Source of the DNA: Candidatus Muproteobacteria bacterium
GTDB taxonomy: Bacteria; Pseudomonadota; Gammaproteobacteria; Acidiferrobacterales; Sulfurifustaceae
Direction of reading: 5' to 3'
DNA length: 5,690 bases
Assembly: GCA_023266455.1 (NCBI GenBank)
Contig: JAHFQD010000003.1
Location: forward strand, 1 to 5,690
In this document: one piece after another, positions 1 to 5,690 of the stretch
How the letters are laid out: every line of letters starts with the position of its first letter
Numbering within the stretch: the first letter of the stretch is position 1
Position numbers and translations under genes: made by a program
Notes under the pieces: model-generated
The model's input: the letters and a program-made list of their open reading frames with translations, nothing else
Databases searched by the model: none
What the model was told of the DNA's origin: nothing

Positions 1-1
1 T

Positions 2-259
2 TGGTACCTCGTGCGCTTCACGGGCGAGCGGCCGTTTCGTGAAAGCGCGCTCGATCTGCGTTCGTACGCCATGGGCATGCGCAAAAGCGATTTCCGACGC
101 ACCTCGCGCAGTTACCTACCGAAACGTTGGTTCAACGCGGACCTGGCGCACACGCACGTCGCGCTCGACGACGCGTTGGAACAGGGCGCGGTGTTCTGCA
201 ACATGTTCGCCGAGAATTTGCGCCAGACGGAACAGAAGGAGGAGGACGCCAACGCGTAG
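2..259 (+). CDS. 3'-5' exonuclease, DEDDh superfamily (3' end of gene only)
   Basis: The reading frame is open from the left edge to a TAG at 257-259, so this is the C-terminal 85 residues or so of a longer protein; the GTG at 11 is internal and is not the likely start. Near the end is the segment [13 protein letters not shown], which fits the Exo III motif (H-x4-D) of DEDDh nucleases such as RNase T, oligoribonuclease and DnaQ epsilon. The catalytic pair would be the His encoded around 155-157 and the Asp around 170-172. The earlier Asp/Glu metal ligands (Exo I and II) would lie upstream of the window. By family, such enzymes remove nucleotides from the 3' ends of RNA or DNA with two metal ions; the substrate cannot be told from this piece. 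The acidic tail (EQKEEDANA) looks like a disordered end. The next gene starts 46 bases downstream on the same strand, so cotranscription is plausible. The superfamily call is fairly safe, the exact family is not. Confidence 0.68.
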   Translation, partial: WYLVRFTGERPFRESALDLRSYAMGMRKSDFRRTSRSYLPKRWFNADLAHTHVALDDALEQGAVFCNMFAENLRQTEQKEEDANA

Positions 260-305
260 CGCGGGAACGGCTATCCTTAAAATAAATACCGAAAGAGAGA
301 AAACG

Positions 306-1124
306 ATGAATGACTTCCGCGGTCGGGGCACTACTAAAGCCTATCTCAGCGAATCCTTCCTCCGTAGCCCCGACGCCCGCGCGTTGCGGATTTTGGCCGA
401 ATACATGGAGCCCGAAAGCCGGCTCGCGCATTATCAAATCGACGACACCATCGTTTTCATGGGTTCCGCGCGTTTCATCGCGCGCGACCAAGCGCAGGCC
501 GAAGTCAAAGCGGCCGAAGCTGGCAAGGGAAATCTCGAAGAGGCCAAACTGCGTTTGGAGATGTCGCAGTACTACGAAGCGGCGCGCGAATTGGCACATC
601 GATTGACGTTATGGTCCAAGAGTTTAAGCGAAGAGGAACGCCGCTTCGTCGTTTGCACCGGCGGCGGGCCCGGCATCATGGAAGCCGCGAATCGCGGCGC
701 ATCCGAGGCGCGCGGTGCCAACGTCGGGCTTTCGATTTCAATTCCGATTGAACAAACCGACAACCCGTACATCACGCGCGAATTGGCATTCCAGTTCCAC
801 TATTTTTTCATGCGCAAGTTTTGGTTTGCGTATCTGGCGAAGGCGGTCATTTTCTTCCCCGGCGGTTTCGGCACGTTCGACGAATTGTTCGAAGTGCTAA
901 CGCTGGTGCAGACGAAAAAAGTTCGCAAGCACATGCCGTTGGTATTGTTCGGCACCGACTATTGGAAAGACGTGGTCAATTTCAAAGCGCTCGTGCGTTA
1001 TGGCACGATCAGTCCGGAAGACTTGGATTTATTCCGCATCACCGATTCGGTGGATGAAGCCTTTGAACACGTCGTCAGCGAACTCACTAAACATATGGAA
1101 TCCGAACGCGGCGCCACGCTTTAG
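306..1124 (+). CDS. LOG-family (TIGR00730-type) nucleotide 5'-monophosphate phosphoribohydrolase
   Basis: This encodes a complete 272-residue cytosolic Rossmann-fold protein. It has the two LOG signatures: GGGPGIMEAANRGA (residues 119-132) and PGGFGTFDE (185-193), which bind the phosphate/ribose and supply the catalytic Arg/Glu environment. The first beta strand ends in FMGSAR (51-56), the usual LOG nucleotide-binding start. Family members hydrolyse nucleoside 5'-monophosphates (cytokinin nucleotides in plants, purine or pyrimidine monophosphates in bacteria) to base plus ribose 5-phosphate. At 272 residues it is longer than the roughly 190-residue classical LOGs. The extra length is an N-terminal arm of about 45 residues and a charged, probably helical insert at about 60-113 between the first strand and GGGPG. 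The ATG at 306 is preferred because purine-rich GAGAGA lies just upstream (295-300) and family-like sequence begins soon after; the frame is open further upstream to 39, but that overlaps the exonuclease gene and looks non-coding. Physiological substrate unknown. Confidence 0.9.
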   Translation: MNDFRGRGTTKAYLSESFLRSPDARALRILAEYMEPESRLAHYQIDDTIVFMGSARFIARDQAQAEVKAAEAGKGNLEEAKLRLEMSQYYEAARELAHRLTLWSKSLSEEERRFVVCTGGGPGIMEAANRGASEARGANVGLSISIPIEQTDNPYITRELAFQFHYFFMRKFWFAYLAKAVIFFPGGFGTFDELFEVLTLVQTKKVRKHMPLVLFGTDYWKDVVNFKALVRYGTISPEDLDLFRITDSVDEAFEHVVSELTKHMESERGATL

Positions 1125-1163
1125 CGGCGGCGCTTGCGCGATCCTCGGGTATGAACTTTCGTA

Positions 1164-1194
1164 TTGCTGCAGTGTTTGAAAAAGCGTCTATAGT
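1164..1194 (+). promoter_or_regulatory. candidate promoter for the 83-residue protein gene
   Basis: TATAGT at 1189-1194 is a good -10 (five of six consensus bases). The best -35 is TTGCTG at 1164-1169, but the 19-base spacer is long, so this is a weak candidate. It lies in a 105-base gap after the LOG gene, and no terminator is visible in that gap, so readthrough from the LOG gene is an alternative source of transcript. Confidence 0.35.
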
Positions 1195-1218
1195 TTGTTG
1201 TGTAGGGGAAAAATAAAT

Positions 1219-1224
1219 AAGAGG
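1219..1224 (+). promoter_or_regulatory. Shine-Dalgarno site that selects ATG 1230
   Basis: AAGAGG lies five bases before ATG 1230. The in-frame GTG at 1224 overlaps this site and so is unlikely to be the real start. Confidence 0.6.
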
Positions 1225-1229
1225 TGGCG

Positions 1230-1481
1230 ATGCAAGCCGTATTCCCGACACCGCAGCAGATTGGATTCAAGGTTCCAGTCGACTTAATCGAAACGCGTTT
1301 CAGCGCTGGCTTCGAACACGCTCTCAAGGGCGGCCACCTTACCGATATCGAGTACTTCCGTCGTTCCTTCCGCTTAGGATTCCGCACCGCCAAGTTATAT
1401 CTGCGCGAAGTACGCCGCGCGCGTGGTGTCATCGACTTTCCATTCCGGCGTCGCGTGCGACTGCGCAGCGTCTGGAATTAA
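1230..1481 (+). CDS. small arginine-rich protein of unknown function (83 aa)
   Basis: I do not recognise this protein. The 83-residue product has 14 Arg and 3 Lys against 7 acidic residues, a net charge of about +10. Most of the positive charge is in the second half: RRSFRLGFRTAKLYLREVRR (44-63) looks like an amphipathic basic helix, and RRRVRLR (73-79) forms a basic tail. The N-terminal part is neutral and includes TRFSAGFEHAL (22-32). There is no signal peptide, membrane segment or cysteine. It looks like a real gene because it has a good Shine-Dalgarno site, a candidate promoter upstream, and a strong terminator starting 31 bases after its stop. The composition would suit nucleic-acid, ribosome or acidic-membrane binding, but that is only inference. 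An antisense frame at 1121-1432 has none of these signals. Confidence 0.7.
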   Translation: MQAVFPTPQQIGFKVPVDLIETRFSAGFEHALKGGHLTDIEYFRRSFRLGFRTAKLYLREVRRARGVIDFPFRRRVRLRSVWN

Positions 1482-1511
1482 TCTCGCTTTAAGGGCCATA
1501 AAGCGCCTGAC

Positions 1512-1544
1512 AGCCCCGGAAAAAACCGGGGCTTTGTTTTTTTT
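1512..1544 (+). terminator. rho-independent terminator after the 83-residue protein gene
   Basis: A perfect 8-bp stem (AGCCCCGG at 1512-1519 with CCGGGGCT at 1526-1533) encloses a loop of six A residues and is followed by a T-rich run interrupted by one G (1534-1544). It probably ends transcription of the small gene, and of the exonuclease-LOG unit if that reads through. The hairpin core recurs at 2346-2366. Confidence 0.93.
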
Positions 1545-1676
1545 GCCCGCAAATATTTTTCATGTAGTTGGATATTTTCGGCTTAGAAACAGTCGATTTT
1601 TAGATTTTTTACTGGAATTCGAAGAACGCCTGTAACCGTGTCAAGAATCCTTTTAGGATGCCGTCTTTATCCAGGT

Positions 1677-1682
1677 AGGTGA
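1677..1682 (+). promoter_or_regulatory. Shine-Dalgarno site that selects ATG 1688
   Basis: AGGTGA is five bases before ATG 1688, an ideal distance. The in-frame GTG at 1679 lies inside this site and has only a poor AGG of its own upstream, so ATG 1688 is preferred. I could not identify a convincing promoter in the AT-rich stretch 1545-1676. Confidence 0.6.
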
Positions 1683-1687
1683 GTGAA

Positions 1688-2311
1688 ATGAATTTTTATA
1701 CCGCCAATGGCGCAGGGCATTCCTACGGTCAATACACAGTTAGCCAGGGCGGCAACGGTAATACGACGGAAACGATCAAAAACAATTTAGGCGTGGAAGT
1801 GGGGACGGTAACGATATCGCCGGACAATAAAGTCACCGTAACCTATCGCGGCGAAGATGGAATTCTTCGCATCGAGCACTATGCATATGATGCAAAAACG
1901 GACAAGGTAACCACCAAAGATGGCAACTCGGATCCATATGTTCCTTACATTCATATTGCCGACAATATCTATGTTTCACTCCTGCCTGATAAGAGGACGA
2001 GTAGCCTGGGGCTACATAGATTGCATGTCATCACGACGGATAAAACATACGATGAATCGGACTCCGTGCAGGGCGTTGGTAATCTTCTCGACCTGAGTCA
2101 GGTTTCCGGCCCCAGCGGCGGAAGTCATGTAGAAGGAAGTTACCAAGTCGGCCAATTAGATGATTCGCTTACGACGTGGAAGAGAGATGATTTCGGATTC
2201 ATGTCGGACGATTCGGATACGCGCATGATCAATCGCTATCATGATTCCATCGACCCGAACGAAACTTGGGACGACATCAATAGAAAATCGGGTGAAAATT
2301 TGGCCAATTAA
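1688..2311 (+). CDS. acidic, cysteine-free protein of unknown function (207 aa), low-GC orphan
   Basis: I do not recognise this protein. It is rich in Gly, Asn, Thr, Ser and Asp, has no Cys, and carries about 31 acidic against 17 basic residues (net about -14). The first 75 residues alternate polar and hydrophobic residues (VGTVTISPDNKVTVTYRGED, 37-56; RIEHYAYD, 61-68), which suggests beta strands. The C-terminal third is Asp-rich and probably flexible (DDFGFMSDDSDTRM, 167-180). No signal peptide, lipobox or membrane helix is visible, and there are no clear RTX nonapeptides. Hand-counted GC is about 48%, below the neighbouring genes, and it uses more AT-rich codons, consistent with transfer or a fast-evolving lineage-specific gene. 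It has its own terminator 30 bases downstream and a terminator upstream, so it is probably a separate transcription unit rather than part of the suf operon. A secreted or surface-associated beta protein is one possibility, but the sequence does not show it. Confidence 0.75.
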   Translation: MNFYTANGAGHSYGQYTVSQGGNGNTTETIKNNLGVEVGTVTISPDNKVTVTYRGEDGILRIEHYAYDAKTDKVTTKDGNSDPYVPYIHIADNIYVSLLPDKRTSSLGLHRLHVITTDKTYDESDSVQGVGNLLDLSQVSGPSGGSHVEGSYQVGQLDDSLTTWKRDDFGFMSDDSDTRMINRYHDSIDPNETWDDINRKSGENLAN

Positions 2312-2340
2312 GGCGGATGTTAGACAGACCCGTATCGCCG

Positions 2341-2375
2341 AACTAAGCCCCGGAAAAACCGGGGCTTAGTTTTTT
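2341..2375 (+). terminator. rho-independent terminator between the orphan gene and suf
   Basis: A perfect 13-bp stem (2341-2353 with 2359-2371) encloses an AAAAA loop and is followed by six T residues (2370-2375), the first two of which also pair in the stem. It contains the same AGCCCCGG/CCGGGGCT core as the terminator at 1512-1544. It separates the 207-residue protein gene from the suf promoter. Confidence 0.95.
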
Positions 2376-2391
2376 AGGGATTGAATTCGTA

Positions 2392-2420
2392 TTGACCCAC
2401 TAGCTCGCCCTCGTTATGCT
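2392..2420 (+). promoter_or_regulatory. sigma70-type promoter of the suf operon
   Basis: TTGACC (2392-2397, five of six consensus bases) is separated by an optimal 17 bases from TATGCT (2415-2420, four of six). Transcription would start near 2427, leaving a leader of about 40 bases before sufB. It lies directly after a terminator, so sufBCD should have its own promoter. The -10 abuts the proposed IscR-type operator. Confidence 0.7.
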
Positions 2421-2421
2421 T

Positions 2422-2446
2422 ATAGTTGAGTAATTTAGTAGGTCTT
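2422..2446 (+). promoter_or_regulatory. putative IscR type-1-like operator
   Basis: Compared from memory with the published E. coli IscR type-1 consensus (half-site ATASYYGACTR, inverted after an AT-rich centre), 20 of 25 positions agree. The left half ATAGTTGAGTA (2422-2432) has one mismatch; the right half (TTAGTAGG onward, 2435-2446) is weaker at its outer end. The type-1 site is bound by [2Fe-2S]-IscR. The site lies immediately after the -10 and covers the predicted transcription start, a position expected to repress when Fe-S clusters are plentiful. The regulator itself is not in the window; another Rrf2-family protein (SufR/IscR-like) could be the ligand. The sequence match is direct, the regulatory role is inference. 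Confidence 0.6.
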
Positions 2447-2466
2447 TATCTGTCAACAGGGGCCCT

Positions 2467-3915
2467 ATGTCGAAGCCGGATCCGGATATCGAAGCGATCA
2501 TTGCGCGTGAGTACAGCGCCGGGTTTGTCACCGATATCGAAACGGATGCGGTTGCACCGGGGTTAAACGAGGATGTCATCCGTTTAATCTCCGAAAAGAA
2601 AGCGGAACCCGAATTCATGTTGGAGTGGCGGTTACGCGCGTACCGCCATTGGTTGACGATGTCGGCGCCCGCCTGGGCGCAGGTTCATTATCCGCCGATC
2701 GATTATCAATCCATCGTTTATTACGCCGCGCCAAAAACTGACAAAGACCGACCGAAGACGCTCGACGAAGTAGATCCGAAACTTCTCGAAACGTATGAAA
2801 AGCTCGGCATCCCGTTACAAGAGCGGGCGTTGCTGGCCGGTGTGGCGGTCGACGCGGTATTCGACAGCGTATCGGTAGCGACGACGTACAAAGACAAACT
2901 CGCCGAACTCGGCATTATCTTCTGCGCATTCTCGGAAGCCGTTCGTGAATATCCGGAATTGATTCAGCAATATCTCGGCACCGTGGTGCCGCATACGGAT
3001 AATTTTTACGCTGCGCTCAACGCCGCCGTGTTCAGCGACGGTACTTTCGTTTACATCCCGAAGGGCATGCGATGTCCCATGGAATTGTCGACGTACTTTC
3101 GCATCAATACCGCCAACAGCGGCCAATTCGAACGCACGTTGATCGTCGCCGACGAAGGCTCCTACGTGAGTTATCTCGAAGGCTGCACCGCGCCGCGCCG
3201 CGATGACAATCAATTGCACGCCGCCGTTGTCGAACTCATCACGCTGCGAGACGCCGAAATCAAATACGCCACGGTCCAGAACTGGTATCCCGGCGACGCC
3301 GACGGGCGCGGTGGCATTTACAACTTCGTCACCAAGCGCGGTCGTTGTCGTGGCGCGAATTCGAAAATTTCTTGGACCCAAGTCGAAACCGGTTCCGCGA
3401 TCACTTGGAAATATCCGAGCGTAATTCTCGAAGGCGACAATTCGATCGGAAAGTTTTATTCCGTGGCGATAACCAACAATCATCAGCAAGCCGATACCGG
3501 CACCAAGATGATCCACCTCGGTAAAAACACCAAGAGCACCATCGTGTCTAAAGGGATTGCCGCCGGACATGGTTCTAACGCGTATCGCGGTTTAGTGCGT
3601 ATCGCTAAAAGCGCCGCCGGCGCGCGCAATTACACACGCTGCGATTCGTTACTCATGGGCGATCAGTGCGGCGCGCACACGTTTCCGTATATCGAAGTGA
3701 AGAACGCCACCGCGATCGCCGAACACGAGGCGACGACGTCGAAGATTTCGGACGATCAATTGTTCTATTTGCGCACACGCGGGATGAGCGAAGAAGACGC
3801 GGTTAATATGATCGTTAACGGCTTTTGCAAAGAGGTCATTAAGGAACTGCCGATGGAGTTTGCCGTCGAAGCGCAGAAGCTACTGGCGGTCAGTTTGGAA
3901 GGCGCGGTTGGGTGA
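2467..3915 (+). CDS. sufB: Fe-S cluster assembly scaffold protein SufB
   Basis: This is a complete 482-residue SufB (E. coli SufB is about 495). In the cytosol it pairs with SufD and two SufC subunits in the SufBC2D complex, which receives persulfide sulfur from SufS/SufE (or SufU) and assembles new Fe-S clusters. Landmarks: the N-terminal helical region with [13 protein letters not shown] (50-62); Cys240 in LEGCTAP, matching the E. coli Cys254 proposed to take sulfur; QNW (271-273) in the beta-helix tunnel; [20 protein letters not shown] (299-318); Cys392 in NYTRCDS, matching Cys405 at the SufB-SufD interface; and E419-H420-E421, matching the E432-H433-E434 cluster site. The C-terminal helical domain ([21 protein letters not shown]) binds SufC. 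All key residues are present and there is no frameshift. ATG 2467 has AGGGG four bases upstream and begins at the usual family N-terminus. It is the first gene of the operon. Confidence 0.98.
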   Translation: MSKPDPDIEAIIAREYSAGFVTDIETDAVAPGLNEDVIRLISEKKAEPEFMLEWRLRAYRHWLTMSAPAWAQVHYPPIDYQSIVYYAAPKTDKDRPKTLDEVDPKLLETYEKLGIPLQERALLAGVAVDAVFDSVSVATTYKDKLAELGIIFCAFSEAVREYPELIQQYLGTVVPHTDNFYAALNAAVFSDGTFVYIPKGMRCPMELSTYFRINTANSGQFERTLIVADEGSYVSYLEGCTAPRRDDNQLHAAVVELITLRDAEIKYATVQNWYPGDADGRGGIYNFVTKRGRCRGANSKISWTQVETGSAITWKYPSVILEGDNSIGKFYSVAITNNHQQADTGTKMIHLGKNTKSTIVSKGIAAGHGSNAYRGLVRIAKSAAGARNYTRCDSLLMGDQCGAHTFPYIEVKNATAIAEHEATTSKISDDQLFYLRTRGMSEEDAVNMIVNGFCKEVIKELPMEFAVEAQKLLAVSLEGAVG

Positions 3916-3918
3916 GGA
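3914..3918 (+). promoter_or_regulatory. sufC Shine-Dalgarno site overlapping the sufB stop codon
   Basis: GAGGA starts within the sufB TGA (3913-3915) and lies four bases before the sufC ATG. A ribosome finishing sufB would be in place to start sufC, so translational coupling is likely. Confidence 0.7.
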
Positions 3919-3922
3919 AACG

Positions 3923-4681
3923 ATGCTCTCGATTAAAAATCTAAAGGTCAACGTCGACGGTAAGTCGATCCTTCAGGGGCTCGACTTGGAAGTGAAGGCG
4001 GGCGAAGTGCACGCCATTATGGGACCTAACGGTTCGGGCAAGAGTACCTTGGCGCAGGTGTTGGCGGGACAAGAACAATTTCGGATTGTCGACGGCGAAA
4101 TACGATACGACGGCAACGATTTGTCGACATTGAAACCGGAGCAACGCGCGCACGCCGGTATATTCCTCGCGTTTCAATATCCGGTAGAAATTCCCGGCGT
4201 TAGCAATATTTATTTGCTCAAAGCGGCGGTGAACGCGGCGCGCCGGGCGCGCGGCGCGCCGGAATTGGACGCCATGGATTTTCTCGCTGTCGTCAAAGAA
4301 AAACTTAAACTAGTCGATATGCCGGAGACGTTTTTATATCGCGCGGTGAACGAAGGTTTTTCCGGCGGCGAGAAAAAACGTAATGAAATATTGCAGCTGT
4401 TATTGCTCGAACCGCGCTTGGCGATCTTGGATGAAACCGATTCCGGTCTCGATATCGATGCGCTCAAGATCATCGCCAACGGCGTCAACAGTCTGCGCTC
4501 GGCGCAACGCGCGTTTGTGCTCGTGACGCATTACCAGCGATTGCTGGATTACATCAAACCGGATCGGGTGCATGTGTTGGCCGGCGGGCGCATCGTGCGT
4601 TCCGGTGGCGCCGAATTGGCACTGGAGCTCGAAGAGCGCGGTTATGGTTGGATCGAAGCCGAAACGGGAGCGGGCGCATGA
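3923..4681 (+). CDS. sufC: Fe-S cluster assembly ATPase SufC (ABC-type)
   Basis: This is a complete 252-residue ABC-type ATPase without membrane segments. SufC binds the C-terminal helices of SufB and SufD; ATP-driven dimerisation opens the SufB-SufD interface for cluster building. All ABC motifs are present: Walker A GPNGSGKS (34-41, Lys40), Q-loop Gln85 in AFQYP, signature FSGGEKKR (146-153), Walker B LAILDE (166-171, catalytic Glu171), the SufC-typical D-loop DSGLDIDAL (173-181), and switch His203 in VTHYQRLL. Lys152, Glu171 and His203 fall at the E. coli SufC numbers, showing an almost gap-free core. The start follows the sufB stop by seven bases and gives the standard MLSIKNL N-terminus; the open frame back to 3860 lies inside sufB and is not used. 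It overlaps sufD by four bases (ATGA). An all-G/C 24-base stretch encodes the variable loop at residues 106-113. Confidence 0.98.
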   Translation: MLSIKNLKVNVDGKSILQGLDLEVKAGEVHAIMGPNGSGKSTLAQVLAGQEQFRIVDGEIRYDGNDLSTLKPEQRAHAGIFLAFQYPVEIPGVSNIYLLKAAVNAARRARGAPELDAMDFLAVVKEKLKLVDMPETFLYRAVNEGFSGGEKKRNEILQLLLLEPRLAILDETDSGLDIDALKIIANGVNSLRSAQRAFVLVTHYQRLLDYIKPDRVHVLAGGRIVRSGGAELALELEERGYGWIEAETGAGA

Positions 4682-5690
4682 ACGCCGCAGCGGAAAATCG
4701 CGATCTCTATCGTGAAGACTTTCGCCAAGCGACGGCGACCTTGCCCGGCGCGCGGATTCCCTGGTTGCGCTCGTTGCGTGCGCGAGCGCTGGAACAATTT
4801 ATGGACGCCGGGTTTCCGACGACGAAACAGGAAGATTGGAAATACACCGACGTACGATCGATCGGCCTGAAGCATTTCGCGCCGGCGGCGCGGCGCGAAG
4901 ACGTAGCGGCGACGCAATTGCGGCGGTTCGATATCGGCGGCCATATGTTGGTTTTTGTAGACGGCCATTTCAATCCCACCCTGTCGAGCGCGCCGACGCC
5001 GCCGACCGGCGTACGGGTGCAAACCTTAGCGCGGACCTTGGCGCGCGACGCCGGTGAAGTCGAGCCGTGGTTCGCGCGTTACAGCGCAATGCCGCGGCAT
5101 GGGTTCGGCGCGCTCAATATGGCGCTGGTGCGCGACGGCGCGTTTATTCGCATCGACAGCGGCGCGTCGCCGTTGGTGCCGATTCATTTGTTGTTCGTAT
5201 CTACGGCGACGCCCGAGTCCGGGGTTTATTTGCGCAATATCATCGTCGCCGATCCGGGTAGTCGAGCCACGCTGGTAGAAGACTACGTCGCGGTGAATAA
5301 CGGCGCTTATCTCACCAACACGTATACGGAAATCGTGTTGGCGTCGTCGTCGGCGCTGGAGCATTACCGCGTCGAACGCGAAGCCGATTTGGGGTATCAC
5401 GTCGCGACGACCGATGTGCATCAAGAACGCGGCAGCCGATATGTCTCGCACAGCGTGACGCTCGGCGGACGTATCGCGCGTCACGAGCTGTCGTGTAATT
5501 TGAGCGCCGACGACGCGCTCTGCGAGTTGAACGGCATTTACATCGGCGGGGGACGGCAACATCTCGACCAGCAACTGCGCGTGGATCATCAGGCGCGTCG
5601 TGGCGTCAGCCGCCAAACCTATCGAGGCGTATTGGACGACAACGCGCGTGGCGTGTTTGACGGTCGCGTCGTCGTGCGTCCGCAAGCGCA
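4678..5690 (+). CDS. sufD: Fe-S cluster assembly protein SufD (3' end missing)
   Basis: The frame is open from ATG 4678 to the right edge, giving 337 residues of a protein usually about 420-440 long. SufD is the SufB paralogue in the SufBC2D scaffold; it shapes the interface where clusters form and is linked to iron acquisition. Matching features: N-terminal KQEDWKYTDVRSI (50-62), the family's EDWKYT hallmark; the beta-helix core with GVYLRNIIVADPGSRATLVEDY (182-203); and the late conserved ELNGIYIGGGRQHLDQ (283-298) followed by GVLDDNARGVFDGRVVV (317-333). The C-terminal part, including the conserved His equivalent to E. coli His360 (in the CSHGAT-like motif) and the SufC-binding helices, lies beyond the window, so integrity cannot be judged. 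The ATGA overlap with sufC implies coupled translation and also fixes the start. No stop or frameshift occurs in the visible part. Confidence 0.96.
   Translation, partial: MNAAAENRDLYREDFRQATATLPGARIPWLRSLRARALEQFMDAGFPTTKQEDWKYTDVRSIGLKHFAPAARREDVAATQLRRFDIGGHMLVFVDGHFNPTLSSAPTPPTGVRVQTLARTLARDAGEVEPWFARYSAMPRHGFGALNMALVRDGAFIRIDSGASPLVPIHLLFVSTATPESGVYLRNIIVADPGSRATLVEDYVAVNNGAYLTNTYTEIVLASSSALEHYRVEREADLGYHVATTDVHQERGSRYVSHSVTLGGRIARHELSCNLSADDALCELNGIYIGGGRQHLDQQLRVDHQARRGVSRQTYRGVLDDNARGVFDGRVVVRPQA

Noticed and set aside
39..305. In-frame upstream extension of the LOG gene, adding 89 residues
   Set aside because: It overlaps the exonuclease frame, its translation is a low-complexity Arg/Thr-rich shadow, and the ATG at 306 has a purine-rich ribosome-binding site and gives a sensible N-terminus.
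132..599. Minus-strand open frame of 155 codons opposite the exonuclease and LOG genes
   Set aside because: Both plus-strand genes carry clear family motifs; the antisense translation has none.
1190..1212. Possible second IscR-like site beginning ATAGTT, as in the suf operator
   Set aside because: Agreement stops after the first six bases and there is no matching right half; the bases are better explained as part of a -10 element.
1121..1432. Minus-strand open frame of 103 codons across the LOG/83-residue gene gap
   Set aside because: It is opposite a plus-strand gene with a good ribosome-binding site and terminator; no matching signals exist on the minus strand.
1647..1659. Short hairpin ATCCT-TTT-AGGAT upstream of the 207-residue protein gene
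   Set aside because: A 5-bp stem with a 3-base loop is too small to call as a regulatory structure or terminator, and it has no T run.
1545..1676. AT-rich spacer examined for a promoter, mobile-element ends or a small RNA
   Set aside because: No properly spaced -35/-10 pair, no terminal inverted repeats or target duplications, and no RNA gene signature were found.
2815..3570. Long antisense open frame (251 codons) on the minus strand
   Set aside because: It lies wholly inside sufB, whose protein is fully conserved; long antisense frames are common in GC-biased genes. No start signals or recognisable motifs were seen.
5026..5685. Antisense open frame (219 codons) on the minus strand
   Set aside because: It is the shadow of sufD, with Arg-rich translation and no recognisable domain.
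1..5690. CRISPR repeats, tRNA or rRNA genes, transposases, toxin-antitoxin or phage genes
   Set aside because: Reading both strands showed no regularly spaced repeats, no cloverleaf or ribosomal sequence, and no motif from these protein families.

Overview
The window is an ordinary stretch of bacterial chromosome with compact genes, all on the + strand. Most of it has moderate to high GC. The gene content (SufB/SufC/SufD, a large LOG-family protein, a DEDDh exonuclease) and an IscR type-1-like operator in front of sufB suggest a proteobacterium, most likely a gammaproteobacterium from a lineage that carries a sufBCD-type operon without a leading sufA. That placement is inference; nothing here fixes the species.

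Left part (1-1124): the 3' end of a DEDDh 3'-5' exonuclease gene, then after 46 bases a complete LOG-family (TIGR00730-type) nucleotide phosphoribohydrolase gene. The two are probably cotranscribed. Middle part (1125-2375): two genes I cannot assign. One encodes a small arginine-rich 83-residue protein, the other an acidic, cysteine-free 207-residue protein with clearly lower GC (about 48% by hand count) than its neighbours. Each is followed by a strong rho-independent terminator, and both terminators share the same hairpin core.

Right part (2376-5690): a well-formed sigma70-like promoter whose -10 abuts a sequence close to the IscR type-1 operator, followed by sufB, sufC and a 3'-truncated sufD. 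The genes are tightly packed: the sufB stop lies within the sufC Shine-Dalgarno sequence, and sufC and sufD overlap in ATGA. SufB, SufC and SufD form the SufBC2D scaffold that builds Fe-S clusters using ATP bound by SufC. The proposed operator would let the cell's Fe-S status (through holo-IscR or an Rrf2 relative) set operon expression. sufS, sufE/sufU and other partners, if present, would lie beyond the right edge.

I did not find a convincing new multi-gene system. The parts most worth a second look are the putative IscR control of sufB, and the low-GC orphan gene sitting between twin terminators where a regulator or sufA might otherwise be expected.
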